A stretch of DNA of 64,000 nucleotides from Brevibacterium epidermidis NBRC 14811 (GCF_001570805.1 NZ_BCSJ01000017.1:1-64000), one strand, 5' to 3'. Shown: positions 39,312 through 53,322, numbered from the stretch's first letter. Notes: generated by a model not told the origin, from the letters alone. Translations and numbers: made by a program.

Positions 39312-41294
39312 TCAAGCGGCGCTGAGATCGTAGAGCGTGACGGAGTCGAGCGTCGTCGATTCGAAGTTCGCTTCCACCCAGGCGGCGATCTGCGCCGAGG
39401 AGGAACCGGAGTCCGTCCCGCCAGGGCCTTGTCCGCCGCCCGAGCTCGATCCGATGTAGTAGTGGATCCGGCCTTCGGCCACGAGCTGTTGGAACTCTTC
39501 GAGGGTCGGTGACGGATCGGTGCCGTTGAAGCCGCCGATCGCCATCACCGGCTCTTCGAGCGCGAGCTGATATCCGGCGGCCTGGTTCGCCCCCGTTGTA
39601 GCTGCGACCCATGTATAGGCCGACGTATCCTCTGCGAGGAGGCTGGTCAGTTCGTCCGAGGGTTCCGAGCCGCTCAGCAGACCGCCCATGCCTCCACCGC
39701 CGCGCGGCATGCCTCCACCGCCGGGGCCTCCGCCCATACCGGATCCTGTGCCGGCGATCGTCACAATCGAGCCCTGAGTCGTTCCAGCGATCGTGCGCAC
39801 GCTCAGCTGCGCCGGAATCGCCGCACCGGCGATGATGGCGACCGCGACGAGCGCCGAGGTGATCGCCGTACCGAATCGCCGATGGGCCGTGGCAATGAGG
39901 ATCACCGCTCCGATCACCGAAATAACGAGCACGCTCCACCGCAGGGCCTCCGGGATCCCGGTCATCTCCGAGCTGACGACGAACTGCCACGCTCCGGTCA
40001 GCGCCCACGCCACCGCGAGCAGAAGTCGCGAAACGATGCCGGACCGGCTGAGCAGGATGCCGATGCCCAGCGCGATGACGACGGCGATCGCGGGGATGAG
40101 GGCGACAGTGTAGTACTCGTGCACGATTCCGTTCATCATCGACAGGACGAGGCCCGTGACGATGAGCCAGCCGCCCCAGATGAGCACAGCGGCACCAAGG
40201 CTGCCCCTGTCGATGGTGTCCGAACCATCACCGTCGGTGACGGCGGGGACGGCTCTGCGTCGGGCCGCCTCGGCGAGGATGAGCAGAACTGCGGTGACGA
40301 CGAGGAGGAAGAGCGCGGTGGGCAGGAACCACGACACCTGTTGGCCGAAGCTGCCGGTGAACAGGCGCGTCAGCCCGGTCTCACCCCAGCCCCCTCCGCC
40401 ACCGCCGCCGACGGAACCGGTCTCATTGCCGGTGAGGCGACCGAACCCGTTGTAGCCGAAGGTGAGTTCGAGGAACGAGTTCGTCTGCGAGCCTCCGACG
40501 TAGGGGCGGGAGTCCGCGGGAGTGAGTTCGACGAGTGCGATCCACCATCCGGCGCTGAGCACCATCGATGCGATGGGAACGAGAAGCCACAGCAGGCGTC
40601 TCGGCCACGAGGTGCGGGCGAAGAGCACCCACGCCAGGGCGAGTCCGGGGACGATGAGCAGCACTTGGAACTGCTTGGTCAGAAATCCCAGACCGAGGCA
40701 GACTCCGGCGAGAACCAGCCACAATGCCACGGTGCGCGTAGTGGGCGCTGTGCCTGACCTGCCGGTGCCGGACGACGTCCCACTGCGGCGACTGTTCACC
40801 GCGCGGAGTGCGTGCTGGGTCGCGACGACCGCACCGACCATCAGGGTCACGAGCAGCGCATCCGGATTGTTGAAACGGAACATCAGTGCTGCGACGGGTG
40901 AGACTGCGAACAGCGCTCCGGCGCCCAACGCCGCCGCCTTTTCGATTCCGGTTCCAACGTGGGAGCGCAAGCCCATCCTCGTCGAGTGGACGATGAGCAG
41001 GACGCTGACTCCGGCCAGGAGAACCTGCGGCAGGAGCATCGAGAACGAGGAGAACCCGAAGACCCGGGCGCTGAGCGCCATGAGCCACAGCGCGGCCGGG
41101 GGTTTGTCGACGGTGATCGCATTCGCCGAGTCGAGCGAGCCGAAGAGGAAGGCCTCCCAGTTCTCCGAGCCGGCTTGGACGGCCGCCGCGTAGAAGGAGT
41201 TCGCCCACCCGTTGGCGCTGAGGTTGACCAGGTAGGCCGCGATCGTGCCGAGGGTGAGGACGGTCAGCGCCGCCGGATACCAGTTTCGCTTCAT
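39312..41294 (-). CDS. GT39/ArnT-like polyprenyl-phosphate-sugar transferase
   Basis: 660 residues from ATG 41294 (MKRNWYPAALTVLTLG), whose start overlaps the previous stop (ATGA). About 11-12 TM helices, with the first-loop segment NSFYAAAVQAGSENWEAF and the VDKPPAALWLMALSARVFG signature of YkcB/ArnT-type GT-C glycosyltransferases; the acidic catalytic residue is in SLDSAN/VDKPP. A Gly/Met-rich insert (about 495-520) precedes a C-terminal extracytoplasmic domain. Expected to transfer a sugar from a polyprenyl carrier to an envelope acceptor. It is paired with the GT2-GtrA gene that would make and flip the carrier sugar. Confidence 0.85.
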   Translation of the reverse strand: MKRNWYPAALTVLTLGTIAAYLVNLSANGWANSFYAAAVQAGSENWEAFLFGSLDSANAITVDKPPAALWLMALSARVFGFSSFSMLLPQVLLAGVSVLLIVHSTRMGLRSHVGTGIEKAAALGAGALFAVSPVAALMFRFNNPDALLVTLMVGAVVATQHALRAVNSRRSGTSSGTGRSGTAPTTRTVALWLVLAGVCLGLGFLTKQFQVLLIVPGLALAWVLFARTSWPRRLLWLLVPIASMVLSAGWWIALVELTPADSRPYVGGSQTNSFLELTFGYNGFGRLTGNETGSVGGGGGGGWGETGLTRLFTGSFGQQVSWFLPTALFLLVVTAVLLILAEAARRRAVPAVTDGDGSDTIDRGSLGAAVLIWGGWLIVTGLVLSMMNGIVHEYYTVALIPAIAVVIALGIGILLSRSGIVSRLLLAVAWALTGAWQFVVSSEMTGIPEALRWSVLVISVIGAVILIATAHRRFGTAITSALVAVAIIAGAAIPAQLSVRTIAGTTQGSIVTIAGTGSGMGGGPGGGGMPRGGGGMGGLLSGSEPSDELTSLLAEDTSAYTWVAATTGANQAAGYQLALEEPVMAIGGFNGTDPSPTLEEFQQLVAEGRIHYYIGSSSGGGQGPGGTDSGSSSAQIAAWVEANFESTTLDSVTLYDLSAA

Positions 41295-42562
41295 GCCGCA
41301 TCCTCCTGACGCGTTCCCCGAGCGAATACCCAGGTGCGCATGAGCACGAATCGGACCACGGTGGCGGCGAGATTCGCGGCAGTGAGCAGCGCGAGTGTGC
41401 CGATACTCGCCCACGCACCAGTGAAGCCGTCGGCGACCGCCAGCCCTGCCGAGGTGAAGGCCAGGCACAGGCAGAAGGCCGCCAGTCCCTTCACCTGGGC
41501 GGTCAGCCGTCGATGCGGGGACCGGACTCCGAAGGTGTGGCTGCGGTTGAGCGCCGTGTTGGCCACAGTCGACAGAAGCAGGGCGATGATGTTCGCCGTT
41601 GCGGCAGAGACGACTTGGGAGCCGAAGAGGAAGATCGTGGCGTAGAGGACGGTGCTGATGAGGCCGACGTCGATGAAGTGGAGGATCTGTGCACCCGTGT
41701 TCGGTGCGGGCGGTTCGGACGTGGCGTGGACCGGGCCGCCTCGGCGCAGGCGGACGATTCCTCTGATGTCCTTCCACGCCGTGGCAAGGACGTCGACGGA
41801 GGAATCGGGATCGTCGATCCAGTCGGTGCCGAATTCGTGGATACGGTACCCCGCCCATTCGGCCCGGGCGAGCAGTTCAGTGTCGAAGAACCATTCGGTG
41901 TCCTCCACCACCGGCAGCAGCTCCCGTGCCGCCTGCGCCGACATCGCCTTGAACCCGCATTGGGCGTCGCTGAATCCGACGCCGAGGCTGAGCTTGAGCA
42001 GTCGGTTGTAGCAGCGTGAGATGATCTCGCGTCTGACTCCGCGTTGGGCCTCGAGACCCGGCTGCAGTCGAGATGCGATGGCCACATCGGCCAGTCCCGA
42101 CCGGATCACCTCGACCATCGGTTCGAGGGCTCTGATGTCCGTGGCGAGATCGACATCCGTGTAGGCGACGATATCCGCCGTCGAGGCCTGCCACACCCGG
42201 GACAGTGCGCGACCGCGTCCCTTCTGCTCGAGCCGGACATATTCGACGTTCGGGTGTGCGGCTGCGAGGGCTGCGGCGGTCCTCGGGGTCGAGTCGGTAC
42301 TCGCATTGTCCGCGATGATGATCGTGACGTCGGTTCCGGGACCGGTGTCGGCGGCGACAAGCGTCTCGACGGAGGAGGCCAGAGTCGCTTCCTCGTTATA
42401 GACCGGAACGACGAGGTCGACGGTCGTGGTCGATCGGAGGGACGTGGCTCCTGGGTGCGCTGCGGGCTGGTTCCCGGCGCTGCTCTCGTATCTCATGGAG
42501 TTCACATTCGCGTCCCCGCTTAGGGCCCACGTCGGTCTCAGCTGTGGCCCGGCTGTGGACAT
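41291..42562 (-). CDS. GT2 polyprenyl-phosphate glycosyltransferase fused to a GtrA flippase-like domain
   Basis: 423 residues. GT2 domain (about 46-270): VDLVVPVYNEEATL, IIIADNASTDSTP, YTDVDLATD (DxD), QCGFKAMSA and WFFDTELLARAE. The C-terminal part (about 290-415) has four TM helices with NTALNRSHTFGVR and FVLMRTWVF, the GtrA signature. GT2 makes a polyprenyl-phosphate sugar and GtrA is thought to flip it. Start at 42562 is uncertain: ATG 42496 (MRYESSAG) is an alternative and neither has a clear ribosome binding site. Coupled to the GT39-like gene. Confidence 0.86.
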   Translation of the reverse strand: MSTAGPQLRPTWALSGDANVNSMRYESSAGNQPAAHPGATSLRSTTTVDLVVPVYNEEATLASSVETLVAADTGPGTDVTIIIADNASTDSTPRTAAALAAAHPNVEYVRLEQKGRGRALSRVWQASTADIVAYTDVDLATDIRALEPMVEVIRSGLADVAIASRLQPGLEAQRGVRREIISRCYNRLLKLSLGVGFSDAQCGFKAMSAQAARELLPVVEDTEWFFDTELLARAEWAGYRIHEFGTDWIDDPDSSVDVLATAWKDIRGIVRLRRGGPVHATSEPPAPNTGAQILHFIDVGLISTVLYATIFLFGSQVVSAATANIIALLLSTVANTALNRSHTFGVRSPHRRLTAQVKGLAAFCLCLAFTSAGLAVADGFTGAWASIGTLALLTAANLAATVVRFVLMRTWVFARGTRQEDAA

Positions 42563-42630
42563 GAGAACATGACAGACTGCCCTGTCCGACCGCCTCGGCG
42601 AAGGGCCGGGTCAGTGCGTGTGAATCCCGC

Positions 42631-42643
42631 TACACTGGGGGCC
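42631..42643 (+). promoter_or_regulatory. probable leaderless promoter -10 of the DUF1707-pfkA operon
   Basis: TACACT (42631-42636) is seven bases before ATG 42644, with no ribosome binding site except a G-run. The -35 is weak (GGGTCA, 42608-42613). Confidence 0.45.
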
Positions 42644-43330
42644 ATGGCCGATGATGACTCCCCTCCCCCGCAGCGAAGGATCCGTGCCTCCGACAAGGAC
42701 CGTGACGAGGTCCTCTCCGTGATCACGGAGGCGGTGACGAACGGGCGGCTCGACCCCGAGGAGACCGCGCAGCGGCAGGATGACGCCATCTCCGCGAAGT
42801 TCCTCGACGATCTCATACCGCTCATCGACGACCTGCCCGAAGGTCACCAGCTGCACCAGAGACTCGCCCGGCAGACCGGGCACGGACAGGACACCGGCCC
42901 GGGTTCGGCCCTGCAGCGACGAGGAGCCACCGAGCTCAGCCCATCCGTCGAACCGGGTTCTGCCCCGCCCACGAATTCGGTGGCCATCATGTCCGGTCGT
43001 GAGATCGATGTGGCGCCCGGCACCGCGCAGGTCACCACCTATGCGCTCATGGGCGGGGACAACATCGACCTGTGCGCCGTCATGGGCCCCGGTGTGACGG
43101 TCGAATTGGTCTCCTACGCGATGTGGGCCGGCAATGACATCTACGTCCCTCCGGGCGTCCGCGTCCGTGACGAGACGATCAACATCATGGCGGGCAATGA
43201 GGTCCGCCAGTCCGCGCGGGGTGACGGATCGAACGGAACTGTCGTCCTCAAAGGCTTCTCACTCATGGCCGGGCACGACGTCCATCTGGCAAAAGGCTAC
43301 CGAGCAAAGGATCAGGGGCAACTGGAATGA
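42644..43330 (+). CDS. DUF1707 / LiaF-like cell-wall-active domain protein
   Basis: 228 residues. The N-terminal DUF1707 domain (RRIRASDKDRDEVLSVITEAVTNGRLDPEETAQRQDDAISA, described in part; residues about 11-60) is the SHOCT-like helical module common in actinobacteria. The C-terminal half (about 110-220) repeats beta-strand units (ALMGGDNIDL, YAMWAGNDIYVPPGV, NIMAGNEV, FSLMAGHDVHL), each with a Gly-Asn/His-Asp turn, as in the LiaF/DUF2154 beta-solenoid. No TM helix, so probably cytosolic. ATGA overlap with pfkA is an unexpected coupling to glycolysis. Confidence 0.78.
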   Translation: MADDDSPPPQRRIRASDKDRDEVLSVITEAVTNGRLDPEETAQRQDDAISAKFLDDLIPLIDDLPEGHQLHQRLARQTGHGQDTGPGSALQRRGATELSPSVEPGSAPPTNSVAIMSGREIDVAPGTAQVTTYALMGGDNIDLCAVMGPGVTVELVSYAMWAGNDIYVPPGVRVRDETINIMAGNEVRQSARGDGSNGTVVLKGFSLMAGHDVHLAKGYRAKDQGQLE

Positions 43331-44352
43331 AGATCGGTGTACTCACTTCGGGCGGAGACTGCCCGGGACTCAATGCTGTCATCCGCGGCATCGTCCGCAA
43401 GGGCATCCGCACTCACGATGCCTCGTTCGTCGGCATCCGCGATGGCTGGCGGGGCCTGCTCGAAGACGACATGTTCGATATGACGATGCTCGACGTGCGC
43501 GGTCTGTCCGGACGAGGCGGCACCATCCTCGGCACTTCCCGCACTCACCCCTATGAGGACGGCGGTCCCGAACGCATGCGCGAAGTCATGGCCGCCCACG
43601 GCATCGATTCGCTCATCGCCATCGGCGGCGAAGGCACCCTCGCCGGGGCCTCCAGGCTCGTCCAGGAGGAGGGACTGCACATCGTGGGCGTCCCCAAGAC
43701 CATCGACAACGACCTCGGCAACACGGACTACACCTTCGGGTTCGACACCGCGCAGTCCATCGCCACGGAAGCGATCGACCGGCTGCGCACCACTGCGGAG
43801 TCCCACCACCGCTGCATGGTCATCGAGGTCATGGGACGCAACGTCGGCTGGATCGCTCTGCATGCGGGCATGGCCGCCGGCGCCCATGCGATCCTCATGC
43901 CCGAGTTCCCTGTCTCCTTCGACCAGATCGCCGAATGGGTGACCTCGGCGAAGGATCGCGGGCGTGCCCCGATCGTCGTCGTCGCCGAAGGCTTCGTTCC
44001 CGAAGGCTTCGACTCCCAGGTCGCCGATCAGGGAGTCGACAGCAGGGGTCGGGTCCGCCTCGGCGGCATCGCGAACTACCTCGCACCGCAGATCGAAGAG
44101 ATCACCGGGATCGAATCCCGAGCCACGATCCTCGGGCACCTGCAACGAGGCGGCTCCCCCACCGCGTACGACCGTGTGCTGTCCACCCGGTTGGGCATGG
44201 CCGCCGCGGACCTCGCTCAGCACGGGCATTGGGGGAAGATGGCCAGCCTCAAGGGCACGGACATCGTCTCCGTGGAGATGTCCTCGGCCGTGCACAGTCT
44301 CAAATCGGTGCCGCTGCACCGCTGGGAAGAGGCACAGGTGCTCTTCGGCTGA
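43327..44352 (+). CDS. pfkA: 6-phosphofructokinase (group with G104/K124)
   Basis: 341 residues. KIGVLTSGGDCPGLNAVIRG, SRTHPY, GGEGTL (Gly103, equivalent to E. coli Gly104), PKTIDNDL with Lys124 and catalytic Asp127, and MGRNVGWIA with the substrate Arg. Gly at position 104 favours ATP, whereas Lys124 is found in PPi enzymes and in actinobacterial ATP enzymes, so the phosphoryl donor is probably ATP. Its start overlaps the DUF1707 gene by four bases. Commits fructose-6-phosphate to glycolysis. Confidence 0.94.
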   Translation: MKIGVLTSGGDCPGLNAVIRGIVRKGIRTHDASFVGIRDGWRGLLEDDMFDMTMLDVRGLSGRGGTILGTSRTHPYEDGGPERMREVMAAHGIDSLIAIGGEGTLAGASRLVQEEGLHIVGVPKTIDNDLGNTDYTFGFDTAQSIATEAIDRLRTTAESHHRCMVIEVMGRNVGWIALHAGMAAGAHAILMPEFPVSFDQIAEWVTSAKDRGRAPIVVVAEGFVPEGFDSQVADQGVDSRGRVRLGGIANYLAPQIEEITGIESRATILGHLQRGGSPTAYDRVLSTRLGMAAADLAQHGHWGKMASLKGTDIVSVEMSSAVHSLKSVPLHRWEEAQVLFG

Positions 44353-44368
44353 GAGAGCCCGGCTTCAC

Positions 44369-44436
44369 CGAGAAACGGGTGGGGTGTCGAGACACGTGTG
44401 CGCACCCGCGTGTTTCGGCACTCCACCCGTTTCTCG
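44369..44436 (+). repeat. 28-bp inverted repeat, fully pairable as + strand RNA
   Basis: Arms 44369-44396 and 44409-44436 are inverted copies with three differences, each of which makes a G-U pair in RNA read from the plus strand. The 12-nt loop contains TGCGCA. It begins 16 bases after the pfkA stop and may act with the next hairpin in termination or mRNA 3'-end stability. Confidence 0.75.
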
Positions 44437-44457
44437 ATGTCAGAAACGCAGATGAAT

Positions 44458-44499
44458 GACAGGAGGGGCACCCACCAGTTGGTGGGTGCCCCTCCTGTC
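44458..44499. terminator. shared terminator pfkA / rpoC
   Basis: 20-bp perfect palindrome (44458-44477 with 44480-44499; GACAGGAGGGGCACCCACCA arm) midway between convergent pfkA and rpoC. Confidence 0.9.
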
Positions 44500-44525
44500 T
44501 GCCTTACGGCTGAAGGATCAGCAGA

Positions 44526-48398
<3,873 letters not shown>

Positions 48399-48466
48399 GT
48401 AAATCCTCTTTCCTGGCGATGAACGAATCGTTCATCAAAAAGTTGTGTCGGTTGAAGTGGAAGTCC

Positions 48467-51400
48467 TCAGACTTCTTCTACGGTCTGTGCTTCGCGGCGG
48501 GAGAGGTCGATGCCGAGTTCCTCGGCGGCGCGGTAGACCTCGTCCTCCGACTCGCCCATCTCGACATGGCCTCCGTCGGAAGACAGAACTTCGACGTTGA
48601 GGCACAGGGACTGCATCTCCTTGATGAGGACCTTGAACGACTCCGGGATTCCGGGATCGGGCAGGTTCTCACCCTTGACGATGGCTTCGTAGACCTTCAC
48701 ACGGCCTGGGATGTCATCGGACTTGATCGTCAGAAGCTCCTGCAGGGTGTAGGCGGCGCCGTAGGCCTCGAGGGCCCAGACTTCCATCTCACCGAAGCGC
48801 TGACCACCGAACTGTGCCTTACCACCGAGCGGCTGCTGGGTGATCATCGAGTACGGTCCGGTCGAACGCGCGTGGATCTTGTCGTCGACGAGGTGGTGGA
48901 GCTTGAGCATGTACATGTAGCCGACCGAGATCGGGTACGGGAACGGCTCACCGGAGCGGCCGTCGAACAGCTGAGCCTTGCCCGAGGAGTCGATGAGGCG
49001 GTCCCCATCGCGGTTCGGGGTCGTCGAATCCAGCAGTCCGCGCAGCTCCTGCTCGTGCGCACCGTCGAAGACCGGGGTGGCCAGGTTGGTGCCGGCCTCC
49101 GCTTCGCGAGCGGCCTCGGGCAGCTCGGCGGCCCACTCGGGGTTGCCCTCGATCTTCCAGCCCTGCTTCGAGATCCATCCGAGGTGGACTTCGAAGACCT
49201 GGCCGATGTTCATACGACGGGGAACACCGTGCGGGTTGAGGATGACGTCGACGGGAGTGCCGTCGGCGAGGAACGGCATGTCCTCGACCGGCAGGATCGT
49301 CGAGATGACGCCCTTGTTGCCGTGACGGCCGGCCATCTTGTCACCGATGGTGATCTTGCGGCGCTGAGCCACGTAGACGCGGACCATCTGGTTGACACCG
49401 GGCGAGAGCTCGTCGTCGTCCTCACGGTCGAAGACGCGCACGCCGATGACGGTGCCGATCTCGCCGTGGGGAACGCGCAGCGAGGTGTCGCGGACCTCAC
49501 GGGACTTCTCACCGAAGATCGCGCGCAGCAGGCGCTCTTCCGGAGTCAGCTCGGTCTCACCCTTCGGGGTGACCTTGCCGACGAGGATGTCGCCGTCGGT
49601 GACCTCTGCGCCGATGCGGATGATTCCGCGATCGTCGAGGTCGGCCAGAGCGTCGGGTGAGATGTTCGGGATGTCCCGAGTGATCTCTTCGGCACCGAGC
49701 TTGGTGTCACGAGCATCGACTTCGTGCTCCTCGATGTGGATCGAGGAGAGCACATCGTCCTGGACGAGGCGCTGGGAGAGGATGATCGCATCCTCGTAGT
49801 TGTAGCCTTCCCACGACATGAACGCCACGAGGAGGTTCTTGCCCAGAGCCATCTCGCCGTTCTCGGTGGACGGTCCGTCAGCGAGGACGGTTCCGGCCTC
49901 GACGCGGTCGCCTTCGTCGACGAGGATGCGCTGGTTGTACGAGGTGCCGTGGTTCGAACGCTTGAACTTCGACGCCTTGTAAGTCAGCTGAGTTCCGTCG
50001 TCGGCGAGCACCGTGACGAAATCTGCCGAGACCTCGGTGATGACACCGGACTTCTCAGCGGTGATGACATCGCCGGCGTCGACGGCGGCACGGTATTCCA
50101 TGCCGGTGCCCACGACCGGGGATTCGGCCATCACCAGTGGCACGGCCTGACGCTGCATGTTCGCACCCATGAGGGCGCGGTTGGCGTCGTCGTGTTCGAG
50201 GAACGGGATGAGAGCCGAAGCCACAGACACCATCTGACGTGCGGAGACGTCCATGAAGTCGATCTGGTCATGCTGGACCAGCTCGGCCTCACCGCCGCCG
50301 CCCTTCGGACGGGCCAGGACCTCGACCTCGGCGAAGCGCTGGTCTTCGGTCAGCGGTGCGTTGGCCTGGGCGATGTTGAACTCGAGTTCGTCATCGGCGG
50401 TCAGGTACTGCGTCTCATCGGTGACAACACCGTCGACGACCTTGCGGTAAGGCGTCTCGATGAAGCCGAAGGGGTTGATGCGGGCATAGGACGCCAGCGA
50501 ACCGATCAGACCGATGTTCGGGCCTTCAGGGGTCTCGATCGGGCACATGCGGCCGTAGTGCGAGGGGTGCACGTCACGGACTTCCATGGCGGCACGGTCA
50601 CGCGAGAGACCGCCCGGTCCCAGTGCGGAGAGACGGCGCTTGTGAGTCAGACCCGCGAGCGGGTTGTTCTGATCCATGAACTGCGAGAGCTGCGAGGTGC
50701 CGAAGAACTCCTTGATCGCAGCCACCACGGGGCGGATGTTGATCAGGGTCTGCGGGGTGATCGCCTCGACGTCCTGGGTGGTCATGCGCTCACGCACGAC
50801 GCGCTCCATCCGGGACAGACCGGTGCGGATCTGGTTCTCGATGAGCTCGCCGACGGCGCGGATGCGGCGGTTGCCGAAGTGATCGATATCGTCGAGCTTG
50901 ACGCTGATCTCGGTCTCTTCACCGTCGCGGGTGCCCTTGGCCGTGTCCACTCCGGCGTGCAGCGACACGAGGTAGCGGATGGTGGCGACGACGTCCTCGG
51001 TGGAGAGCACCGAGTCCGACAGCGGGGCTTCGACGCCGAGCTTGCGGTTGACCTTGTAGCGGCCGACCTTGGCCAGGTCGTAGCGCTTCGGGTTGAAGTA
51101 CAGGTTGTTGAGCAGGTTGCGGGCGGCCTCAGCGGTCGCGGGCTCTGCCGGGCGCAGCTTCTTGTAGATGTCGAGCAGCGCTTCGTCCTGCGTGGTGACG
51201 GTGTCCTTGGCCATCGTCTCGCGGATCGATTCGAACTCGCCGAACTCTTCGAGGATCTTCGCTTCGGACCAGCCGAGGGCCTTGAGCAGAACGGTCACGG
51301 ACTGCTTGCGCTTGCGGTCGAGGCGAACGCCGACCTGGTCGCGCTTGTCGACCTCGAACTCCAGCCAGGCACCACGGGAGGGGATGATCTTCGCGGTGAA

Positions 51401-51946
51401 GATGTCCTTGTCCGTGGTCTTGTCGACGCTGGATTCGAAGTAGGCGCCGGGCGAACGCACGAGCTGGGAGACGACGACGCGCTCGGTGCCGTTGACGATG
51501 AACGTGCCCTTGTCAGTCATGAGGGGGAAGTCACCCATGAACACGGTCTGGCTCTTGATCTCGCCAGTGTTGTTGTTCATGAACTCGGCGGTGACGTACA
51601 GCGGCGCCGAGTAGGTCATATCGCGTTCCTTGCACTCGTCGATCGAGTACTTGGGAGCTTCGAACCGGTGCTCACGGAACGACAGCGACATGGATCCGCC
51701 GAAGTCTTCGATCGGCGAGATCTCTTCGAAGATGTCTTCGAGTCCCGAGGTGGTTGCGACGGAGTCGTCCCCGATCTCGATGGCCTCGGCGACGCGGTCC
51801 TGCCACGCTTCCGATCCGATCAGCCAGTCGAAGCTGTCCGTCTGCAGACCGAGCAGATCGGGAACCTCGAGGGGCTCGCGAATCTTCGCGAAGGAAATTC
51901 TCTTGGGGGGATTAGCGGTCCTGGTGTTGTCGTTGGCGGCGGCCAA
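48467..51946 (-). CDS. rpoB: DNA-directed RNA polymerase subunit beta
   Basis: 1159 residues, TTG start at 51946 preceded by GGAAGGA. Rifampicin region [17 protein letters not shown] and [16 protein letters not shown] carries the wild-type Asp, His and Ser at the hotspot positions, predicting a sensitive enzyme. KxxxGDK-type catalytic segment ([14 protein letters not shown]) and the C-terminal clamp ([23 protein letters not shown], in part) are intact. Transcribed from its own promoter just upstream; not adjacent to rplL, from which about 5.7 kb of accessory genes separate it. Confidence 0.99.
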   Translation of the reverse strand: MAAANDNTRTANPPKRISFAKIREPLEVPDLLGLQTDSFDWLIGSEAWQDRVAEAIEIGDDSVATTSGLEDIFEEISPIEDFGGSMSLSFREHRFEAPKYSIDECKERDMTYSAPLYVTAEFMNNNTGEIKSQTVFMGDFPLMTDKGTFIVNGTERVVVSQLVRSPGAYFESSVDKTTDKDIFTAKIIPSRGAWLEFEVDKRDQVGVRLDRKRKQSVTVLLKALGWSEAKILEEFGEFESIRETMAKDTVTTQDEALLDIYKKLRPAEPATAEAARNLLNNLYFNPKRYDLAKVGRYKVNRKLGVEAPLSDSVLSTEDVVATIRYLVSLHAGVDTAKGTRDGEETEISVKLDDIDHFGNRRIRAVGELIENQIRTGLSRMERVVRERMTTQDVEAITPQTLINIRPVVAAIKEFFGTSQLSQFMDQNNPLAGLTHKRRLSALGPGGLSRDRAAMEVRDVHPSHYGRMCPIETPEGPNIGLIGSLASYARINPFGFIETPYRKVVDGVVTDETQYLTADDELEFNIAQANAPLTEDQRFAEVEVLARPKGGGGEAELVQHDQIDFMDVSARQMVSVASALIPFLEHDDANRALMGANMQRQAVPLVMAESPVVGTGMEYRAAVDAGDVITAEKSGVITEVSADFVTVLADDGTQLTYKASKFKRSNHGTSYNQRILVDEGDRVEAGTVLADGPSTENGEMALGKNLLVAFMSWEGYNYEDAIILSQRLVQDDVLSSIHIEEHEVDARDTKLGAEEITRDIPNISPDALADLDDRGIIRIGAEVTDGDILVGKVTPKGETELTPEERLLRAIFGEKSREVRDTSLRVPHGEIGTVIGVRVFDREDDDELSPGVNQMVRVYVAQRRKITIGDKMAGRHGNKGVISTILPVEDMPFLADGTPVDVILNPHGVPRRMNIGQVFEVHLGWISKQGWKIEGNPEWAAELPEAAREAEAGTNLATPVFDGAHEQELRGLLDSTTPNRDGDRLIDSSGKAQLFDGRSGEPFPYPISVGYMYMLKLHHLVDDKIHARSTGPYSMITQQPLGGKAQFGGQRFGEMEVWALEAYGAAYTLQELLTIKSDDIPGRVKVYEAIVKGENLPDPGIPESFKVLIKEMQSLCLNVEVLSSDGGHVEMGESEDEVYRAAEELGIDLSRREAQTVEEV

Positions 51947-52120
51947 TTGGTTCCTTCCGAGTGCTTCACCATCTGATACTTCGTCTGCCCACTCGATGCA
52001 GTGGCCCTCATGCGATACTCACGGGTGTGTCGGATTTCGACTCCCGGCGTCGACATGGTTCACTTGAGTGGAAATGACGTGCCCACCGCTATATGAAGGC
52101 ACATCACAGGCAGAACGATG

Positions 52121-52149
52121 CAAATATCAAGCTTATAGCATCTGGTCAA
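52121..52149 (-). promoter_or_regulatory. rpoBC promoter
   Basis: Minus strand TTGACC (52149-52144), 17-bp spacer, TATTTG (52126-52121), about 170 bases before the rpoB start in an A/T-rich island. Shares TTGACCAGATG with the str promoter. Confidence 0.6.
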
Positions 52150-52167
52150 GTCTGGCAAGACGTTTTT

Positions 52168-53223
52168 TCAGCGCAGATTCTTCGTCCACAAACCCACCCA
52201 GGCCCACGTCTGAAATCCTGCCCGGTCATTGATCTCAAGCATCCACGAGTTCTCCGCTGCGTTCCACGTGTAGACGCGTTCGACCGACGAATGTTGGGCG
52301 AGACTGCGGTGGTTGGCCACCTTGAGCCGCACTCCGAGTCCGTGTCCGCGATGGTCGATCAGCACCAGGGTTCCGCCCTGCCAGCCCACGGTCGGCCTGG
52401 CGGCCGAATGCCCGACCTGTGTGAAGCCTGCCGGTTCCCCGCCGAGGATGGCCAAAGCAGTGGCCATCTCTTCGCCTCTCGCCTTCTTCTCTGCGTCGAG
52501 GGCTCTCACCCGTTCGCCGTCCCAGCTCTCCTCTCCCCCGAATTTCTCCGCTCCGGGCGTGTCCGTGCTCATCCGGCGTTTGAGCAGGGCTATGTGCTCA
52601 AGCCGCTCCTCCGGGACCGGCCCTCGCCACGTTTCGATGACGTAGTCGCCGTCTGCGTCGAGGTCGAGTTCGGCTGCGGTCGCGGTCGGAGCGACCGAGC
52701 AGCGTTCGATCTGGGCGAGTCCGTATCCGCGGCTTCGAAGGAACGCCACCTCCGGCAGTGTCGCCGGCAGAGTCCCGACACCGGTTTCAGCGGCTAGGTG
52801 TGCACCGCGGATATCAGCAGTCCTGACAGATTCGGGAACCTCGCAGTAGCTCGACAGCGCTGTCCTCCCTGCGGCTGCCAGATCGGCCTCCATCACCTCG
52901 AGCAGAGCGGTCCCGTACCCGCGTCTCCGATGGTCGGGATGCACTCCGCACCAGAGTTCGGCGGTATCGGTGTTGCTGGCCAGTCGCAGTTCGGCGCTGC
53001 CTCGGGCAACAATCGTTCCTGCCACGCGACCGATCCACGTCAGAGTCGTCCGGTACTGACTCGTCGAGATCAGCTGGTGACGGACTTCTTCGACCAGCGG
53101 GTCGAAGTCCTCCCCCAAGCCGGAGGCACGGTTGATGACGGTGTCGAAGGCCAACACCTGCGGCACCAGTTCCTCGATGACGTCCGGATCGCCGTGGCCG
53201 GCCCTGATCCGAGTGATCTCCAT
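52168..53223 (-). CDS. tandem double-GNAT acetyltransferase-like protein
   Basis: 351 residues from ATG 53223 (MEITRIRAG), preceded by a GAGGAC site. Two GNAT-like halves: residues about 1-175 with acetyl-CoA loop WCGVHPDHRRRGYGTALLEV, and about 190-351 with LVLIDHRGHGLGVRLKVANH and the WNAAENSWMLEINDRAGF ending. Tandem GNATs include mycothiol synthase MshD and other small-molecule acetyltransferases; the substrate here is unknown. Divergent from the metallo-beta-lactamase gene across 99 bases. Its stop lies 19 bases from the rpoB promoter. Confidence 0.82.
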   Translation of the reverse strand: MEITRIRAGHGDPDVIEELVPQVLAFDTVINRASGLGEDFDPLVEEVRHQLISTSQYRTTLTWIGRVAGTIVARGSAELRLASNTDTAELWCGVHPDHRRRGYGTALLEVMEADLAAAGRTALSSYCEVPESVRTADIRGAHLAAETGVGTLPATLPEVAFLRSRGYGLAQIERCSVAPTATAAELDLDADGDYVIETWRGPVPEERLEHIALLKRRMSTDTPGAEKFGGEESWDGERVRALDAEKKARGEEMATALAILGGEPAGFTQVGHSAARPTVGWQGGTLVLIDHRGHGLGVRLKVANHRSLAQHSSVERVYTWNAAENSWMLEINDRAGFQTWAWVGLWTKNLR

Positions 53224-53287
53224 CTCTGTCCTCGATCGTCGATGATCGCCGTCTCGCGCCCCGGTGTGGGTTTCGCGCATCGTCGCG

Positions 53288-53322
53288 CTGACAGTCGGTA
53301 GGAGACATTCTAGACTGCGACC
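53288..53322 (+). promoter_or_regulatory. leaderless promoter of the metallo-beta-lactamase gene
   Basis: CTGACA (53288-53293), 17-bp spacer, TAGACT (53311-53316), then six bases to ATG 53323. Near consensus and without a ribosome binding site. Confidence 0.6.
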
